From Gossypium raimondii (taxonomy: Eukaryota; Streptophyta; Magnoliopsida; Malvales; Malvaceae): DNA of 64,000 nucleotides. Shown here piece by piece: positions 59,301 through 64,000 of this stretch; positions within the stretch are counted from its first letter, which is position 1, and each line of letters opens with the position of its first letter. The DNA is taken from the NCBI RefSeq assembly GCF_025698545.1, contig NC_068570.1:8928001-8992000 (forward strand), in the 5' to 3' direction. The notes under the pieces are model-generated. The model had not been told where the DNA came from and did not search any database. It saw only the letters and a program-made list of their open reading frames with translations. The position numbers and the translations under genes were made by a program.

Positions 59301-62300
59301 GAGTACCAAATTGGGAGGGGGGGGGTGAAGATACAGATGTAGGAGACCTACCAGTTGTTTGAGTACTTTTTTGCCTATCATGGGAAGAGCGAGAGAAGCT
59401 GATGATTGTATGCTAGCCTTAACACGTCCAAGTAACCTTTCTAAGTCTGGAAGTTTGCGAAGATATTGACCAATGATTAACATAATTTCTGAATGTGACA
59501 TGAGTTCTTCAACCACATCTAGCCTTTTATTAATGCTGTCAACATCTTTCAGTGGATGACAAATCCAGTTCCTTAAGAGGCGCTTACCAGATGATGTCAC
59601 ACAGTTATCAAGATACTTATACAATGTACCTGAAAATAAGATAATTTTAAGGACTAAAAAGCTAAAAAAAGCAACAGCCAGCAAAAAATATTGCTAAGCT
59701 AACAACATTCACCACTTGCCTGAAGAACCACCATCAGCACTATTACTGAAAATCTCAAGATTTACTATTGTCTGCCCATCAATTCTGAGGCAACCTTGAT
59801 AAACATGGTAGGGTAAGACATCTCCACTCTGTAAAATGTCCTTCAGCTGTATGAAATAGAACTAATTAGATATCTAATGTGTATACTGACATGCTTATAT
59901 AAATGCTAGTCCGCAGGCTTACCATCAATCGTGACATATGACTGACTAATCCACCAAGAGCACACACTGCAACATCATGGTGCACCACACCATCAAAAGC
60001 ATTAAAATATGAATTAGGCGACCCCTTAAAGTACCCTTTTGACTGAATCATATTTCTAACTTCAGAAGCATCCAGAAAATCAGTAGAGAATCCAGGACTC
60101 AGTTGAACTGCTGTAGTTCCTGCAAGATAAACGAAAATCAATATGCAGTTTGACTAACCATGATTAACATAGTTTCTCAGCATTTAAAGCTACATGAATC
60201 TTCAAGATAAAGAATCTAATTAAAACTGCAAAAAAGGAAGGGCTGATTTATGACAATTTTCAATTATACAGGTGCAGATTGTCCAGAGAGAAGAAGGCTT
60301 TTTAACCTTTAAATGCACATGGACAAATTCATCTTTACCATATTGAATTACTGTTATCGTAATTTAAACAAGACTTACATAACATAATTAAGAACCCAAT
60401 AGGAAAGCAGAAGATGTAACTGTTTTCAAATACAAGAATCTCAATTCAGCTTTACAATATACTTTCTCTTAGGGATAGAAAGTACTCAAATAAAGCTAGA
60501 CATACAGATTCATACACATAGAGAGAGGTATTGTTCAACCTGCAGATAAAAGAGTTGATAAAATGCTCACCACTAAATGAGTACTTCTTTAGTGCTTTAT
60601 GAGCTTCTCTGGACAGCCCTGAAATACTTGAACATATACTTCAAATTAAGAGGCAAAACTTTTATAAAACTAGAACTCAAAAGAAGAAAAATTGAAAGAA
60701 AAGTTCACCTCTATGTTCATATATGACTTCCTTAGGAGACACCTACATCAGATTCCAACCAATACATTAGAGCTTATTTTCCAAACATAAAAATCCATCA
60801 TACGTAAATACAAGAACCTACCTGCATCAATAAAGCTCCCAGAGCAGAACAAGTAGCATCATCACTAATAGAACCAACCCAAAATTTTAGAGCAGCACAA
60901 TCAACAAAAGCAAACCCATATGTAGTTGAACCATTCTCAACTCCATAGTTGCCCTAAGTAAAAAAGCAGTATGTAATCACATTATGTATATTCCAATAAA
61001 TATTCAAATTACAAATAGAAAAGTAATGCACTTTAAAATGGAAAAACAAACTGCAATAACTTATGCCTAAGAACTTTGAAGATCCAAAATAAATGGTGCA
61101 ACACTAGGAAAACAACTATCAAATCACCTCATGCGGAAAAGGAAGCATGCATGATTACATAAATATTTCAACAATATGCATATACTTGACACCCTGACCC
61201 AGACCCTGACAATCCCACCTACCTAACCCGTTAAAGAAAAGGAAAATAAAAGAAAAGAGGAACAGAGAAAAGGAGAAAGATATATCACTTCAAGAATTCA
61301 AAAAAATGAGAACAAAGTAATATATAAACTTCAAGAAAACAGCAAAACATTCGACCACGAAAATATGGTATGATAGATAAGCAATATGTTCATCCGATAG
61401 ATAACACCTTCCAAACCCATATCTAAATAAATAAACAAAAATATTTTAAAGAGAGAGAGGGGGGATTACTTCAAGCCTCAAGGAGTCAACAACATAGTAA
61501 AATACATCCAAATTCAGTATGATAAGTTTCAGGAAAGCATCCGAAAATTTGAGCCAGAGAAATTCATATTACAGTTGAACTAGATATATTCATTCAGCAG
61601 ACACTGAAGAACTAATTATTGGAATGTATAAATATATAAGCATAACCAACCTCCTTTATAGCAAGTAGATGAACAGCATCAGGTCCAATGTTACCATCAA
61701 CTGCTGTTGATGGGGTGATCACTTGAACTAACTTTCTTTGAATGACCTGATAATAATCCAATGTAGTTAGTCAAACTATTTAGACAAGCTACTGAGCCCA
61801 GCCATGGTGTAAAATTAAAGACATGAAACCACCAAAGAAAGTCAACATAAGTAGCAGAATATTTATTCAAGAAGCATGTACAGGGAGCTTTGTTGGAGAA
61901 TCCAATTTGATGAAACCAGAAAGTATTGTAGTCTTAGACACATCAAGCATTTTTGAAGTAGGAAATTTTTAAAACATTTCTCTTCAAAACATGACTCTTG
62001 CTTGTTAGCCTTAAAGAAATACAATATCAAGGCACATAAAGGATGGCATACCAAAGAGTAACAATAATATAACAATAATATTTTTAAAAAAATTAGATTC
62101 AAAATTGCATCTCCAAACATGCAAAATTAAAAACTTACAGAATTTGCACCCCTAGCTTTTGCTTGCTGAGATGTCTCTAACTGCTCCATACGTCCCACTT
62201 TGTATCTTCAGAAAAAAACAGAAAATGTGAATAAGAATATGCTAAATTAAAGAAAGATGCCCCATCTAGAATTCAACATTGCACTCTCAAAAAGATGACC

Positions 62301-64000
62301 AAGGACATAAATCATAATTCCCTCTTTTGCACTTTCGACCATCAAACCTAGTCTTTCTCCCCATTCCAGAATGATTAAAAAACAACATTCTTGTTGACAG
62401 CTTATTGTAAAGGATTCTAAGACATAGTATACACAGATGAGGATGAAGGCAATCACAAATCCCTTCATCATTCTTACCCGCGAGCAACTAGCTTTTGAAC
62501 AGCATCATCAATTCCACTTTCTGGTATACCAACCTGTACATAAAGAAAGATACCATGGGTATTGCATCCACACCACCACTGTAAAGGCCATATATAGAGA
62601 TAATATTCCAATAGACCAATAAAAGAATGAAAACTAGACAATTTACCTGGCGGCATTTGCCTACTCCGCTTACTGTCATCTTCCAATCAAGCTCCTTGTG
62701 GCCAATTTCAGCATCTATCTCATAAAGCTCATAGAATTTTCCCTTTTAGAGAAAATCATATGGTTGAATTAGGTAACCACGACTAAGGAAAATAAATACA
62801 AAACTCATAACATGCATCATTCAATTAAAATCCAACTTATAGATGAAGGGAGGTCTCACAGAATATAAGAGACCATTAGGTTGAAGAATAAAAAATCTAA
62901 ATAGTGATATTATCTACATCACAAAATTAAATACTCTTTTCCACTCCCCCATATAAGTTATCCAGTTAAAGGTTCATTTCATATGACTAACATATAATCC
63001 AATGTTGGCAATAGCTAGTGACAAAATGAAACTAGAATGTGGCGCAACAATAACTAACCACTTTAAAGAAGAGAACAATATCCATATATTGACATTTGAC
63101 ACCCCAATATTGTTTTTGAGATGCTGACATATTCTTGAGAACATCGGGAGGTATAAAAAGAGTCTTCTTGTCGTAAAGGGGGTCACTAGGCCTTCTTCCA
63201 TTAGCATCCTTTATGCGAGAAGGATCAAGCCACTCAAATTTGCTAGCAACATCACTATCATTCTTGTGATTATTGTTCCCAACAATAGATTCCTGGAGAA
63301 GCTTTATTCTTTTACTGGAGTCTAATAAAGAATCGTCCTTATCCCCAAAAGTAGGGAAATAATCTTGAATTCGCTTGAAACGGGAAACACCAGGTCGTGT
63401 AGCAGGTGTTTCAGGTCTGAGATCATCATCATTCTCGACGTTTAGAACATTGACCTTTTCAGATGGTTTAGCAGTTAGCTCAACCCTAGGCAATTCCTCC
63501 ACATCAGAAGATTTGTCAGCTGCCTGGTTCCTGCAAATTAAACACAAATTATTGACGAAGGTTATACTCCGATGCTTGATAGTTAGAAATTTGAATTTAA
63601 TTTTCTGAAGAAATTTATTTCAATGGACTACCATTTTCTTTTGTCCTTACTCGTTAAAGACTATGTAAAGTTTTCTAAAAAAAAGTAGAGGAATAAAAGA
63701 GATAAATTCCATCCTGTGTCTGATTATTAAACCCTAACAAACTTTAAACCGTAAAGGTAAGTCCAAATCGTTTTTAGAAATACAACAAATTGATTTGTAC
63801 GCCTAAAATTAACCCAAAAAATACCTCTGACTTCCATTTTCTCTGTCGTCAGCCTTCACAAACTTGTGCATGATACTAGAAAACAGAGAAGAGGAACCCC
63901 TAGCCTCGGCATTCGATGCGAAGTTTACCGGTAAAACCTTACGAGGCACCTTCTCCGGTGGAGTATCAGTGCCTGTGACTTCTAAAGAGGAGCCACAAAC
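56313..64000 (-). CDS. MSH7: DNA mismatch repair protein MSH7 (MSH6-2), partial, with a frameshift in exon 14
   Basis: Plant-specific MutS homologue that pairs with MSH2 (MutS-gamma) to recognise base mismatches in the nucleus. Exons in order: 64000-63825 (partial), 63530-63059, 62742-62647, 62533-62478, 62205-62139, 61746-61651, 60953-60822, 60742-60709, 60618-60571, 60119-59923, 59846-59720, 59629-59352, 58979-58785, 58391-57983, 57848-57752, 57383-57256, 56786-56313. About 1027 codons are present; the family is near 1100, so 60-80 N-terminal residues lie past the right edge. The mismatch-reading GKFYELYE motif opens exon 3. The ATPase Walker A (GPNMGGKS) is in exon 14 and Walker B ([14 protein letters not shown]) in exon 16; FATHYHPL follows in exon 17. 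Intron 11 has a GC donor. Exon 14 is 409 nt where 408 would keep phase: an extra base in the A4 run at 58,380-58,383 gives TGA at 58,362-58,364. Without it every junction is in phase. Confidence 0.92.

Noticed and set aside
1..64000. CRISPR array, operon, phage or other prokaryotic system
   Set aside because: No regularly spaced repeats with unique spacers, no ribosome-binding sites and no compact gene strings. All genes are plant nuclear genes and plant retroelements.

Overview
The window is nuclear DNA of a flowering plant. It has intron-rich genes with GT-AG splicing, plant-type LTR retrotransposons, and orthologues of plant genes (MSH7 exists only in plants). The LTR families carry dense CACACGGCC/CCGTGTG motifs and resemble those I know from cotton (Gossypium, Malvaceae). 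That genus assignment is inference from memory and was not tested.

The window falls into two halves. Positions 1-38,040 are almost entirely nested LTR retrotransposons with no host gene I can support. Nest A (1,306-16,852) is an outer solo LTR (target duplication TAATT) split by a second solo LTR (2,550-16,016). That one in turn holds a decayed Ty3/gypsy chromovirus (3,978-12,483) and a third solo LTR (12,711-14,896). A CACTA-transposon end (19,520) and a Mutator-like fragment lie between the nests. Nest B (20,394-38,040) is a reverse-oriented LTR remnant. It holds an Athila-like element (20,802-30,541, minus strand, duplication AGACC) and a solo LTR (31,123-36,199, duplication GCTAA), and the solo LTR itself contains another solo LTR (32,390-34,428). 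Every element reading frame I examined is broken. The Athila-like copy has lost reverse transcriptase, RNase H and most of integrase.

Positions 38,041-64,000 are gene territory with short DNA transposons between the genes. In order they hold an ARF-GTPase-activating protein of the AGD14 type (plus strand, 13 coding exons, 740 codons, complete) and a small secreted glycine-rich protein (minus). They also hold a multi-pass membrane protein (minus, one exon) and the mismatch-repair gene MSH7 (minus, 17 exons, N-terminus beyond the right edge). A Mutator-like element with a near-perfect 9-bp duplication lies in what may be a plastid-derived insertion.

The most useful result for a second look is in MSH7. 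All exon junctions are in phase except exon 14, which carries one surplus base in an A4 run at 58,380-58,383. As written this gives a stop before the ATPase domain. It may be a real null allele, a sequence error, or a case rescued by an alternative splice donor. I found no CRISPR array, operon or previously undescribed multigene system. The genes here are unrelated neighbours.
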